Assembly (NCBI RefSeq): GCF_020165195.1
Contig: NZ_JAIUHR010000027.1
Span: forward strand, 1-64,000
DNA length: 64,000 nucleotides
Direction: 5' to 3'
Origin: Mesorhizobium sp. CA14
Lineage (GTDB): Bacteria; Pseudomonadota; Alphaproteobacteria; Rhizobiales; Rhizobiaceae
Position numbers and translations under genes: made by a program
Notes under the pieces: generated by a model
Told to the model about the DNA's origin: nothing
Databases searched by the model: none
The model's input: the letters and a program-made list of their open reading frames with translations, nothing else
Part shown: in pieces, positions 33,390 through 41,560 of the stretch
Layout of the letters: every line of letters begins with the position of its first letter
Position numbering within the stretch: position 1 is the stretch's first letter

Positions 33390-33572
33390 TTAGCGCACCG
33401 AGCTCGTCACGGTCGGATCGACGGCATCGGGCACGGATTTGCGCTCATTGCCGGCGAAAATGCCAATGAGGAGGAGGCTGAGCACAACCGGCACAAACAG
33501 GATGGCGACGCGCGCCTGCACGTAAAAGATGGCACGCCATTCATTTCGCTTTTCAGGGCTGTCGTTCATCAT
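33390..33572 (-). CDS. Small single-pass membrane protein (60 aa)
   Basis: The peptide (MMNDSPEKRNEWRAIFYVQA...) has one strong hydrophobic helix (VAILFVPVVLSLLLIGIFAG) between a charged N-terminus and a polar tail (NERKSVPDAVDPTVTSSVR). A GGGAGG lies ~14 nt upstream of the chosen ATG pair; an alternative start at 33605 adds 11 residues. Function unknown. It is convergent with the zinc-finger gene. Confidence 0.55.
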   Translation of the reverse strand: MMNDSPEKRNEWRAIFYVQARVAILFVPVVLSLLLIGIFAGNERKSVPDAVDPTVTSSVR

Positions 33573-33676
33573 GTTCGCTCTGTTGTGCCTCCCGGGGAGG
33601 GGCATAGAGACGAAGCGTTAAACATCTCCTTCCGATTCGGTTAACGCGGATACCCAACCCCCGCGTACACGATCGG

Positions 33677-33695
33677 GTAATGACACCGTCATTAC
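33677..33695. promoter_or_regulatory. Palindromic operator of the toxin-antitoxin operon
   Basis: GTAATGAC (33677-33684), 3 nt, GTCATTAC (33688-33695) is a perfect 8-bp inverted repeat 19 nt upstream of the antitoxin ATG. Ribbon-helix-helix antitoxins such as TacA/DUF1778 autoregulate by binding just such sites. Confidence 0.7.
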
Positions 33696-33714
33696 AGTCT
33701 GCTATTCTCAGGCC

Positions 33715-34008
33715 ATGAAACACGAATCTCCCGATGAGGCTTCCAAGAGAAGCACGCTGAATATCCGCATCAAGACCGAAGAGCGCGGCCTGATCGACGA
33801 GGCCGCGCGCGTACTTGGCAAGACGCGAACGGATTTCATACTCGATGCCGCCCGGCGCATGGCCGAGGATACGTTGCTTGACCAGACGCTCATCAAAGTC
33901 TCGCCGGAGGCTTATGCGGAATTTCTAGCCTTGCTTGATGCGCCAGCCAAACCCAACGAGCGGCTCACCAAGCTGATGAACGCACCTCTTCCCTGGAAGA
34001 GCAAGTGA
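33715..34008 (+). CDS. DUF1778 (TacA-type) antitoxin
   Basis: This 97-aa protein has an N-terminal ribbon-helix-helix ('STLNIRIKTEERGLIDEAAR', 'VLGKTRTDFILDAARRMAED', residues ~13-52) and a C-terminal toxin-neutralising tail (FLALLDAPAKPNERLTKLMN). It overlaps the GNAT toxin start by 4 nt (GTGA). The gene order, the fold and the dyad operator upstream make a type II TacAT-like module very likely. Confidence 0.93.
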   Translation: MKHESPDEASKRSTLNIRIKTEERGLIDEAARVLGKTRTDFILDAARRMAEDTLLDQTLIKVSPEAYAEFLALLDAPAKPNERLTKLMNAPLPWKSK

Positions 34009-34511
34009 CGCTCCAGCCCCCGGTGCCGCTGGACCGCAGCCACGATCTATCCTCGTTCTCATCCGGCGTTCCGGTTCTCGACGATTGGCTGAAGCGTCGG
34101 GCGTTGGCCAATCAGGAGAGCGGCGCGACGAGGACTTTCGTCGTCGGCTTGAATAAAACGATCGTTGCCTATTACGCGCTCGCCTCCGGCAGTGTCATTG
34201 CGAGCCAGGCGCCGGGCCGTTTCCGCCGCAACATGCCAGATCCAATTCCGGTTGCCATTCTTGCTCGGCTCGCAATTGATGTCTCCTACCAGCGCAGTGG
34301 CCTCGGGCGTGCGCTGGTGCAAGATGCTTCTCGCCGGGTGATGAACGCGGCGCAGTCGCTTGGCATTCGCGGTATCTTGGTCCACGCGATCTCTGAAGAA
34401 GCGCAAACCTTCTATGCGAAGTTGGGATTCAGTCCCTCGCCTCTCAACCCGATGACACTGATGGTTTCGCTGGCCGATTTGCGTCAGGCGATTACCGAAC
34501 CGAATATTTAA
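34005..34511 (+). CDS. GNAT-family acetyltransferase toxin (TacT-type)
   Basis: This 168-aa protein starts with GTG inside the antitoxin's end. GNAT motifs: 'VPVAILARLAIDVSYQRSGL'-type core ('AILARLAIDVSYQRSGLGRA', acetyl-CoA loop Q-R-S-G-L-G-R-A, residues ~84-103) and 'HAISEEAQTFYAKLGFSPSP' (~126-145). TacT-family toxins acetylate the aminoacyl group of charged tRNAs and block translation. That is known of the family; whether this protein is active, and on which tRNA, is inferred only. Confidence 0.92.
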   Translation: MTLQPPVPLDRSHDLSSFSSGVPVLDDWLKRRALANQESGATRTFVVGLNKTIVAYYALASGSVIASQAPGRFRRNMPDPIPVAILARLAIDVSYQRSGLGRALVQDASRRVMNAAQSLGIRGILVHAISEEAQTFYAKLGFSPSPLNPMTLMVSLADLRQAITEPNI

Positions 34512-34545
34512 CGATATCAACCCGCCAGCCGGTGAGCAGCGCCGC

Positions 34546-35367
34546 TCACACGGCTTTCAAGGCGAACAGCCTCCCACCCGCCGGCACGATGTCGTCGATG
34601 CCGGCAAGGCGCAGGCAGTGCCAGGCCATGGCGTGGTTGGAGGAGGTGACCGGAATGCCGATGCGCCGCTCCAGCTCGGCGACCGCTTCCGCCACACGCA
34701 GGCTGGTGCAGGAGATGAAGATCGCGTCGACGCCAGGCACTTCGGCCATGCGCTCGGCGGCCGCCTCGATCGAATCCAGCGAGATGCGGGCCGCCTCGCG
34801 GTCGTCGCGCCGGTCGAAAGTGGCGACGGCTGATATGTCGAGGCCGCGGCCGGTGAAGTAGCGGACAAGGCCCTGGTTGATCTCCGGCGCATAAGGCGTC
34901 AGCAGGCCGATGCCCTTGACGCCGAGCGCCTTGAAGGCGGCCAAGGCGCCGGTGACCGGGGTGGTGCAGGCGACGCCCGGCCGCGCCTTCCTGATCTCGG
35001 CAAAGACGGCTTCCTCGCCGAGCGTCATGGTGGCCGAGGTGCAGCCGAAGCCGACGACGTCGAGCGGGATGCTGGGCAGGATCAGGTCGACGGTGGGTGC
35101 GATGCGCGGGCCGATGGCGCGCAAAGTGTCGGGCGTGATGTCGTTGTCGTTGAACAGGCGCGCCTCGTAGAAGGCGACGCCCGGAATGCGGATCAGGGCG
35201 CGGAACTCGTGCTCCAGCGTCTGGTCGGTGGCGAGGATCGCGAGCCCAATCGCCGCGCGCGAGGCGAGGCCCCCATCAATCTCGGAAGGCAGCACGCCCA
35301 AGTCGACAGGCTTGGGGTCGACAGGCCCTGACGATTGAGGGCGGGTAGCGGCCGCGCTGACAGACAT
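34546..35367 (-). CDS. Maleate isomerase / Asp-Glu racemase superfamily protein (EutA-like)
   Basis: This 273-aa protein has the two catalytic-cysteine motifs of the superfamily: 'VVGFGCTSATMTLGEEAVFA' and 'AIFISCTSLRVAEAVAEL', plus 'TTPVTGALAAFKALGVKGIG'. Members include maleate cis-trans isomerase, arylmalonate decarboxylase and the ectoine-utilisation protein EutA; the exact reaction cannot be fixed. ATG at 35367 has AGGAAAGGG upstream. It follows the D-amino-acid dehydrogenase gene with a 40-nt gap, suggesting an operon for breakdown of a D-amino acid or related compound. Confidence 0.8.
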   Translation of the reverse strand: MSVSAAATRPQSSGPVDPKPVDLGVLPSEIDGGLASRAAIGLAILATDQTLEHEFRALIRIPGVAFYEARLFNDNDITPDTLRAIGPRIAPTVDLILPSIPLDVVGFGCTSATMTLGEEAVFAEIRKARPGVACTTPVTGALAAFKALGVKGIGLLTPYAPEINQGLVRYFTGRGLDISAVATFDRRDDREAARISLDSIEAAAERMAEVPGVDAIFISCTSLRVAEAVAELERRIGIPVTSSNHAMAWHCLRLAGIDDIVPAGGRLFALKAV

Positions 35368-35407
35368 GGCATTCCCTTTCCTGGTCGATCCCTTCGGGAG
35401 CATGCTC

Positions 35408-36649
35408 TCAATTCAGAAGTCCATCCATCGAAATCGCCGGCTTGCGGCCGGCAATCAGGTCGGCGGTGATGCGGGCCGAGCCATGCGACATGGTCCAGCC
35501 GATATGGCCGTGCCCGGTGTTGAGGTAGAGGTTGCTGAGGCGGCGCTGTCCGAATTCGGGCAGATTGTTGGGCGTCATGGGCCGCAAGCCCGCCCACATC
35601 TCGGCACGGTCGTAATCGGCGCCTTCGGGATAGAGCTCCTCGGCCACGCCCTTCATGAAGGCGAAATCGGCCGGCTTGTGGCTGGTGTCGTAGCCGGCGA
35701 ATTCGGCGGTAGCGGTGACGCGCAGCCGGTCGCCGAAGCGCGAGACGGCGACCAGATTGTGCTCGTCGATCGCGGCGATGGTCGGCGGCCGCGGCTGGTT
35801 GCCGATCGGAATGGTCAGCGAATAGCCCTTGATCGGATAGATCGGCAGGCTGATGCCGACCGTCTTCGCGATCAGCGGGCTGTAGGAGCCGAGCGCCAGC
35901 ACATAGGCATCGCCCTTGACGCTTCCCTTGTCGGTCAGCACCCGGGCGACGCCGTCGCCGGATGTCTCGATGCCGGTGATGGTTGTGCCGGTGCGGATCT
36001 CGCCGCCGCGCTCGACCACTTTTGCGGCCAGCGCGCGGGTGAACTTCGCCGGATCTCCGGTCTCGTCGGTCGGGCAATGGATGCCGCCGGCGATCTTTTC
36101 CTTGGCCGAAGCCAGCGACGGGTCGAGCGCGACGATGCCGTCGCGGTCGAGCACCTTGATCAGCTGGCCGTCGGATTCGAGCAGCTTCATGTGCTCGACG
36201 CCTTTGTCGAGCGCCTGCTGGCTGCGGTAGAAATAGAGGATGCCGCGATCGTTGCAGTCGTATTCGATCCGCTCGTCGGCGACGACCTCGTGCAGGACGG
36301 ATTGCGAATAGACGGCCAGCCGATGCTTGAGCAGCGTGTTGCGCCTGGCCTTCCCGGCCGTGCATTCCATCAGGAACAGCCAGGACCAGCTGTAGAGCCG
36401 GGGATCGGCCGAAAGCCTGAAGCGCAGCGCCTGGTCCTTCATCACCAGCGATTTCAAGAGGATCATCGGCGCCCTGGGCGACGACCAGACGAAGGAATGC
36501 CCCGGCGCGATCATGCCGGCATTGCCCCAGCTGGTCTCGGCGGCAACCTGCGGCTGGCGCTCGACGATGACGACCTCGTGCCCGTCCTTCTGCAGCTGGT
36601 AAGCGGTGGTGACGCCGACCACGCCGCCGCCCAACACGATCACGCGCAT
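35408..36649 (-). CDS. dadA: D-amino acid dehydrogenase (FAD)
   Basis: This 413-aa FAD-dependent oxidoreductase deaminates D-amino acids and passes electrons to the membrane chain. It has 'RVIVLGGGVVGVTTAYQLQK' (FAD GxGxxG, residues ~2-21), 'WGNAGMIAPGHSFVWSSPRA', 'LPIYPIKGYSLTIPIG' and 'HIGWTMSHGSARITADLIAG', typical of DadA. No alanine racemase (dadX) is adjacent; the partner is a maleate isomerase-family gene instead. Upstream lies a ~490-bp gap with one doubtful ORF. Confidence 0.92.
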   Translation of the reverse strand: MRVIVLGGGVVGVTTAYQLQKDGHEVVIVERQPQVAAETSWGNAGMIAPGHSFVWSSPRAPMILLKSLVMKDQALRFRLSADPRLYSWSWLFLMECTAGKARRNTLLKHRLAVYSQSVLHEVVADERIEYDCNDRGILYFYRSQQALDKGVEHMKLLESDGQLIKVLDRDGIVALDPSLASAKEKIAGGIHCPTDETGDPAKFTRALAAKVVERGGEIRTGTTITGIETSGDGVARVLTDKGSVKGDAYVLALGSYSPLIAKTVGISLPIYPIKGYSLTIPIGNQPRPPTIAAIDEHNLVAVSRFGDRLRVTATAEFAGYDTSHKPADFAFMKGVAEELYPEGADYDRAEMWAGLRPMTPNNLPEFGQRRLSNLYLNTGHGHIGWTMSHGSARITADLIAGRKPAISMDGLLN

Positions 36650-36723
36650 GGCGCCTCCAAAATCACGAGTGGGTACACTTTAGGGATGTCATCCAAAATC
36701 CAGGTAGTGGGCCAGTTTGAAAT

Positions 36724-36990
36724 TCATGCGACAGGCAACGAGACTGAGCGCTCTGGGCCATCCCCTTGATCATAAAGGTAGAGAGTGACGGCACACTCAA
36801 ATCGTTGACCCCAAACAATCGCGTCCGAGAGGGCACAGCCCAACAATTCGTCGTAAACGAGATCATCGGCTTGATAATCCATTTCGTCACTGTCGGGGAC
36901 GTTGTGATCATTGGAAGTAGCCTCCGCAACAGCATTCACTTTGCGCCAACGGTACGGTCTAGTACGCCGGTCGATGATGTTCGTTATCAC
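36724..36990 (-). CDS. Hypothetical protein (88 aa), acidic
   Basis: I do not recognise this ORF. It begins with GTG (36990) preceded by GGAG at 9-nt spacing, and encodes a peptide rich in Asp/Glu and aromatics ('SDEMDYQADDLVYDELLG', 'GQRFECAVTLYLYDQGDG'). The surrounding 36,650-37,140 region is lower in G+C than its neighbours, hinting at transferred or decaying DNA. It may be a real orphan gene. Confidence 0.4.
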   Translation of the reverse strand: MITNIIDRRTRPYRWRKVNAVAEATSNDHNVPDSDEMDYQADDLVYDELLGCALSDAIVWGQRFECAVTLYLYDQGDGPERSVSLPVA

Positions 36991-37140
36991 TTGGCATTAC
37001 TCCGGGTTCTGTAAGGACCGCGACCGGGTCGGCTTCCCTGCTTCCTTTGCCAAAATCCACAAGGGATGGCCCGAAAGGGCAGCATCTGCTATAATTTATG
37101 GGTTACCGGTTTCAGTTTAACGGGCTGCCGGTTTTCTGTC

Positions 37141-37767
37141 ATGCGGGCGAAGTCGATCCTGATCGGAGCGGGGCTTGCGGCAGCTGCAGCACTATCCGGC
37201 TGCACTACCGGAAGTGCCTTCCAGGCCTCACCTTTCGATTACAGCGGCATCACCGATGCCAGTTACCGTATCCCTCCGGTTCCGACCTACAAGGTCGACC
37301 GCAAATATCTTCGCCAGATCGTGCCCTATTCGACCGCCGAGCAGCCCGGCACCATCTTCGTCGATACCGGAGCGAAGTTTCTCTACTATGTTCTGGGGGA
37401 CGGCAAAGCCGTTCGATACGGCATCGGCGTCGGCAAGGCCGGTTTTGAGTGGCACGGAACCGCACATGTCGCAATGAAACGCGAGTGGCCGGACTGGCAT
37501 GCGCCGCCACAGATGATCGTGCGCGAGAGGAGGGAGAACGGCCGCATCATACCGGCTCATTTGGAGGGCGGACTCAAGAACCCTCTCGGCGCGCGAGCAC
37601 TTTATCTCTTCAACAAAGGCGGCGACACCGGCTATCGCCTGCACGGCACACCTGAATGGTGGACGATCGGGAGGGCCGTTTCAGCAGGCTGCATCCGTCT
37701 CATGAACCAGGACATCATCGATCTCTACAACCGTGCCGAAATCGGCGCCAAGGTGATCGTCACCTAG
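37141..37767 (+). CDS. L,D-transpeptidase (YkuD domain) lipoprotein
   Basis: This 208-aa protein has a lipoprotein signal with lipobox L-S-G-C (Cys21). The YkuD catalytic region is complete: 'RLHGTPEWW' and 'SAGCIRLMNQD' (residues ~174-195), with catalytic Cys and His. It forms 3-3 cross-links in peptidoglycan or attaches outer-membrane proteins. Start chosen at ATG 37141, as the longer frame from 37066 puts a non-signal extension in front of the lipobox. It stands alone. Confidence 0.92.
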   Translation: MRAKSILIGAGLAAAAALSGCTTGSAFQASPFDYSGITDASYRIPPVPTYKVDRKYLRQIVPYSTAEQPGTIFVDTGAKFLYYVLGDGKAVRYGIGVGKAGFEWHGTAHVAMKREWPDWHAPPQMIVRERRENGRIIPAHLEGGLKNPLGARALYLFNKGGDTGYRLHGTPEWWTIGRAVSAGCIRLMNQDIIDLYNRAEIGAKVIVT

Positions 37768-37854
37768 TGTAGTGATCGACAAGTCAGCCACACTCTCGTG
37801 ACCTCGAGAGAGGGGAGGCGAAGGTGGGGACTGTGCGTCTCATTTGTGCGCTTC

Positions 37855-39024
37855 TCAACCCCCCAGCGCCTGCTCCAGATCCGCGATCAGATCATCACCG
37901 TCCTCGATGCCGGCCGAGAGCCGTACCAGCGAATCGGAAATGCCGATGGCGCCGCGCTTTTCGGCGGGGATCGAGCCGTGCGTCATCAGCGCCGGATGCT
38001 CGATCAGGCTTTCGACGCCGCCTAGGCTTTCGGCCAGCGTGAAAAGCTGCGTGCGTTCGAGGAAGCGTTTCGTGCCGGCCAGGTCGCGGTCGAGGTCGAC
38101 CGAGATCATGCCGCCGAAGGCATGCATCTGCTGGACGGCGATGGAATGCTGCGGATGGCTGGCAAGACCGGGATAGATGACCCGGCGGACATCTTTTCGC
38201 GTCTCTAACCATTGCGCTATTTTCAAGCCGTTGGCCGAGTGACGCTCCATCCTGAGCGCCAGGGTCTTGATGCCGCGCAGCGCGAGAAAGCTGTCGAACG
38301 GGCCGGAGATGGCGCCGATGGCGTTCTGCAGGAATTTCAGCCGGTCCGCGAGATCCTTGTTGTCGCCGACGACGGCCACGCCGCCGACCATGTCGGAATG
38401 GCCGTTGAGATATTTCGTCGTCGAATGCACGACGATGTCGATGCCGAGCTCCAGCGGGCGCTGGATATAGGGGCTGCAAAAGGTGTTGTCGGCGACGGTG
38501 AGCAGCCCCTTGCGCCTGGCAAGCGCGGCGACCGCTTCGAGATCGACGATGCGCAGCAGCGGGTTGGTCGGCGTCTCGACCCAGAGCAGCTTCGTTTCCG
38601 GGCGGATCGCGGCTTCGACCGCGGCAAGGTCGGTGAAATCGGCAAAGCTCACCTGCAGCCCGGCGGAGCGCTTGCGCACCCGCTCCATCAGGCGGAACGA
38701 GCCGCCATAGATGTCGTCGGTGGCGACGATGTGGGCGCCGGAATCGAGGAGCTCGAGCACCGTGCCGATCGCCGCCAGGCCGGAAGCGAAGGCGAAAGCC
38801 TTGCTGCCGCTTTCGAGATCGGCGACCGCGCGCTCGAAGGCAAAACGCGTTGGGTTCTGGCTGCGGGCATATTCAAAACCCTTGTGCACGCCAGGCGACT
38901 GCTGGCCATAGGTGGAGGTGGCATAGATCGGCACCATCACCGCGCCGGTCAGCGGATCGTGGCTCTGGCCGCCATGGATGGTGCGGGTAGAAAAGGCCAG
39001 GCGGTTCTTGCCGTTCGAAGTCAT
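37855..39024 (-). CDS. Cystathionine gamma-lyase/synthase family PLP enzyme
   Basis: This 389-aa Cys/Met metabolism PLP enzyme has 'YARSQNPTRFAFERAVADLE', 'GGSFRLMERVRKRSAGLQVS', 'ETPTNPLLRIVDLEAVAALA' and the PLP lysine in 'VHSTTKYLNGHSDMVGG'. C-terminal 'ESLGGVESLIEHPALMTHGS' is shared by gamma-lyases and gamma-synthases. Its ATG overlaps the stop of the cystathionine beta-synthase gene (ATGA). That context favours a gamma-lyase in reverse transsulfuration (homocysteine to cysteine). Confidence 0.92.
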   Translation of the reverse strand: MTSNGKNRLAFSTRTIHGGQSHDPLTGAVMVPIYATSTYGQQSPGVHKGFEYARSQNPTRFAFERAVADLESGSKAFAFASGLAAIGTVLELLDSGAHIVATDDIYGGSFRLMERVRKRSAGLQVSFADFTDLAAVEAAIRPETKLLWVETPTNPLLRIVDLEAVAALARRKGLLTVADNTFCSPYIQRPLELGIDIVVHSTTKYLNGHSDMVGGVAVVGDNKDLADRLKFLQNAIGAISGPFDSFLALRGIKTLALRMERHSANGLKIAQWLETRKDVRRVIYPGLASHPQHSIAVQQMHAFGGMISVDLDRDLAGTKRFLERTQLFTLAESLGGVESLIEHPALMTHGSIPAEKRGAIGISDSLVRLSAGIEDGDDLIADLEQALGG

Positions 39025-40457
39025 TTTGCGCGGCGCCTCAGATGGTTGATCAGGTCGATACGGGTTATCAGGCCGATGAACTCGTCGCCGTCGAAGACGA
39101 TGGCGACCTCGTTGCGGTCGAAGACAGGCAGCAGCGCGTCGAGCGTCTGATTGGCCTGCAGCGTGTGCAGGTTCGATGTCATGGCCGTGCGCACCGGCGC
39201 GTTGAAACGGTCCCAGCGGCCGTCATAGGGGCCGTCGACCTTGGCCAGGATGTCGCTTTCGTCGATGATGCCGACCAGCCTGCCCTCGTCCAGCACCGGC
39301 AGTTGCGACACGTCGGAACGGCGCATGCGGCCATAGGCGTTGAGCAGGCTTTCCTCCGGGCCGACGGTCACGATGTCGCCGGTGCGCGGCGAGCGCATGA
39401 CGAGGTCGCGCAGATCGCCATGCTGTTCCTGGTCGGCAAGGCCCTGCTCGGCCAGCCAGATATCGTCGAAGACTTTCGAAAGATATTTGTTGCCGCTGTC
39501 ACAGACGAAGGTGACGACGCGCTTCGGCACCGTCTGCTCGCGGCAATAGCGAAGTGCCGCCGACAGCAGCGTGCCCGAGGACGAGCCGGCCAGGATGCCT
39601 TCCCTGGACAACAGATCGCGCACCGCCAGCATGCTCTGCTTGTCGGGAATCGAATAGGCCTTTTTCACCAGCGAGAGATCGGCATTGGGCGGCACGAAAT
39701 CCTCGCCGATGCCTTCGACGGTCCAGCTGCCGGCCTCCACCATCTTGCCGGTCTTGATCAGCGGCGCCAGCACCGAGCCGACCGGATCGGCCAGCACCAT
39801 CTCGGTCTTGGGCGAATGTTTCGCGAAAAAGCGGCCGAGGCCAGTGAGCGTGCCGCCGGAGCCGACACCGACCACCGCAGCGTCGACATCGCCTTCGAGC
39901 TGCGAAAAGATCTCCGGGCCGGTCGTCGTCTCATGCGCCAGCGGGTTGGCCGGGTTGGCGAACTGGTTGGCATAGAAGGCGCCGGGCAGCTCGGCGGCGA
40001 TCTTCTCGGCCATGTCCTGATAATATTCGGGATGGCCCTTGCCGACATCGGAGCGGGTCATGCGCACCTCGGCGCCGAGCGCGCGCAGATGCTGGATTTT
40101 CTCGCGCGACATCTTGTCGGGCATGACCAGGATGATGCGGTAGCCTTTCGGGATGCCGACCTGGGCAAGGCCGAGGCCCGTGTTGCCGGCGGTGGCCTCG
40201 ACGATGGCGCCGCCGCGCTTCAACTTGCCCGCCTTCTCGGCGGCGGCAATCATCGACAGCGCGATGCGGTCCTTGATCGAGCCGCCCGGATTCTGGCTTT
40301 CGAGCTTGATGAACAGGCGGCATTTGCCGGTGTCGAATTTGGTCAGCTCGACGATCGGCGTCTGGCCGATCAGGTCGAGCACCGAAGCGTAAGGCGGGCG
40401 AAGTCTCGACAGGCTGATGTGCGCGCCCTTCGGCGCCGCTTTTGTCTGCTCGCTCAT
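39021..40457 (-). CDS. cbs: Cystathionine beta-synthase
   Basis: This 478-aa protein has a fold-type II PLP domain ('NPGGSIKDRIALSMI' with PLP Lys, 'VEATAGNTGLGLAQVGIPKG', 'VVGVGSGGTLTGLGRFF', residues ~20-335) and two C-terminal CBS domains ('GRMRRSDVSQLPVLDEGRLV', 'DALLPVFDRNEVAIVFDGDE'). It condenses serine and homocysteine. The start at ATG 40457 (MSEQTKAAPKG) has GGAG upstream; the frame extends to 40598 without support. It forms a two-gene operon with the cystathionine gamma-lyase gene. Confidence 0.94.
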   Translation of the reverse strand: MSEQTKAAPKGAHISLSRLRPPYASVLDLIGQTPIVELTKFDTGKCRLFIKLESQNPGGSIKDRIALSMIAAAEKAGKLKRGGAIVEATAGNTGLGLAQVGIPKGYRIILVMPDKMSREKIQHLRALGAEVRMTRSDVGKGHPEYYQDMAEKIAAELPGAFYANQFANPANPLAHETTTGPEIFSQLEGDVDAAVVGVGSGGTLTGLGRFFAKHSPKTEMVLADPVGSVLAPLIKTGKMVEAGSWTVEGIGEDFVPPNADLSLVKKAYSIPDKQSMLAVRDLLSREGILAGSSSGTLLSAALRYCREQTVPKRVVTFVCDSGNKYLSKVFDDIWLAEQGLADQEQHGDLRDLVMRSPRTGDIVTVGPEESLLNAYGRMRRSDVSQLPVLDEGRLVGIIDESDILAKVDGPYDGRWDRFNAPVRTAMTSNLHTLQANQTLDALLPVFDRNEVAIVFDGDEFIGLITRIDLINHLRRRAK

Positions 40458-40660
40458 CTTGAGTGCTCCATCGAAGCAGTTCGAGGCGGATGTCGGCAAT
40501 CTCGCGCAGGAGGCCGCGGGTATCCATTCCGGTTTCGCGGATCGCGCGCCCCGTCTTTTCCAGCCCTTTTCATCAGGAAAGAAGATAGATCGTGCCAATC
40601 CGGCGGCGAGTGGAGGAATGGAATTTCAGGGACGCGTCGTCTGTCTCCTCAAGCGGGAGA

Positions 40661-41059
40661 CTACGCAACCGCCGCCTGGCCCTCGATCTCGATCAGGAAG
40701 TCCGGATTGCCGAAGCCCACAACACGCAGCACCTTGATGATGGGCGGCGGAGCACGGTTGGCCCAGAACGCCATCCAGGCGCCAAAGCCTGGAGCGATAT
40801 CCTGGTCGCCAACGATATAGACCGACAGGCTGACGAGATTCTCCAGCGTCGCTCCGCCAGCTTCCAGCACTTTGGCCAGATTGGCCAGCGCCTGCGTCGT
40901 CTGCGCCGCGAGATCGCCCTTGCCGACGATGTTGCCTTCGGCATCGACGCCGTTCTGCCCTCCGACCAGCACGATGCGCGCGGAAGCAGGCACCGACACG
41001 CCTTGCGAATAGGCGGGGTTGCTGTGCATGCCTCGCGGGTTCAACCTTTCGATGGTCAC
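40661..41059 (-). CDS. RidA (YjgF/YER057c/UK114) family protein, non-archetypal
   Basis: This 132-aa trimeric-barrel protein has 'RIVLVGGQNGVDAEGNIVGK', 'QTTQALANLAKVLEAGGATL' and 'NLVSLSVYIVGDQDIAPGF'. The C-terminal region reads 'PPPIIKVLRVVGFGNPDFLI' and lacks the Arg-Ser pair that carries the 2-aminoacrylate deaminase arginine in archetypal RidA, so imine deaminase activity is doubtful. It is monocistronic. Confidence 0.85.
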   Translation of the reverse strand: MTIERLNPRGMHSNPAYSQGVSVPASARIVLVGGQNGVDAEGNIVGKGDLAAQTTQALANLAKVLEAGGATLENLVSLSVYIVGDQDIAPGFGAWMAFWANRAPPPIIKVLRVVGFGNPDFLIEIEGQAAVA

Positions 41060-41230
41060 TCTCGTTCCTCCATGCCGGCAAGGACCGGCCGCCTTCGCCT
41101 CAAATCAAGCGGCACAGAGGACCAGCTCGAGGGCCTGTTCAACGCACCATATCGTTCGTTGCCGATGCCGATTCCATCATGCTAGCCGAACAAAGCGTGG
41201 GGGCGGATAGCGCGTGCCAAGGAGCGGCCG

Positions 41231-41560
41231 ATGAAGATTCTTGCTTATGACAATTTCAAGGCCGGCGTCACGCTCGACGATCTCAGGCCCTATCTGCGCG
41301 ACGAGGTCTCGAATGTGTGGCGGCTGTGGAAGCAAGGCATCGTGCGCGAGAACTATGCGCGCGCCGATGTCGGCGGCGTCATCATCGTCTTCGAGCTCGA
41401 TAGCGTCGAGCAGGCCATGCGCTATACCGATGATTTCCCGCTCTCCAAGGCCGGACTGCTGGAATGGCATTTCATCGCTTTCGACGCGCCGCTGCCGCTG
41501 GAATTCCTGTTCGATCCGACAGTCGACATCGCCAAACCCTGGGATCGGACGGCGGCATGA
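41231..41560 (+). CDS. Small dimeric alpha/beta-barrel-like protein (109 aa)
   Basis: I do not recognise a named family with certainty. The protein (MKILAYDNFKAGVTLDDLRP) has a beta-alpha-beta-beta layout, 'VGGVIIVFELDSVEQAMRYT' and 'FPLSKAGLLEWHFIAFDAP', resembling muconolactone-isomerase or YciI-like ferredoxin-fold proteins. GGAGCGG lies upstream. It is coupled by ATGA to an isochorismatase-like hydrolase, so a catabolic role in a shared small operon is likely. Confidence 0.75.
   Translation: MKILAYDNFKAGVTLDDLRPYLRDEVSNVWRLWKQGIVRENYARADVGGVIIVFELDSVEQAMRYTDDFPLSKAGLLEWHFIAFDAPLPLEFLFDPTVDIAKPWDRTAA

Noticed and set aside
36663..36935. 90-codon minus-strand frame overlapping the 88-aa ORF
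   Set aside because: It overlaps the better-supported frame, lacks a ribosome-binding site and has no recognisable features.
39042..40820. 592-codon plus-strand frame opposite cbs
   Set aside because: Antisense shadow of a gene with full PLP and CBS motifs.
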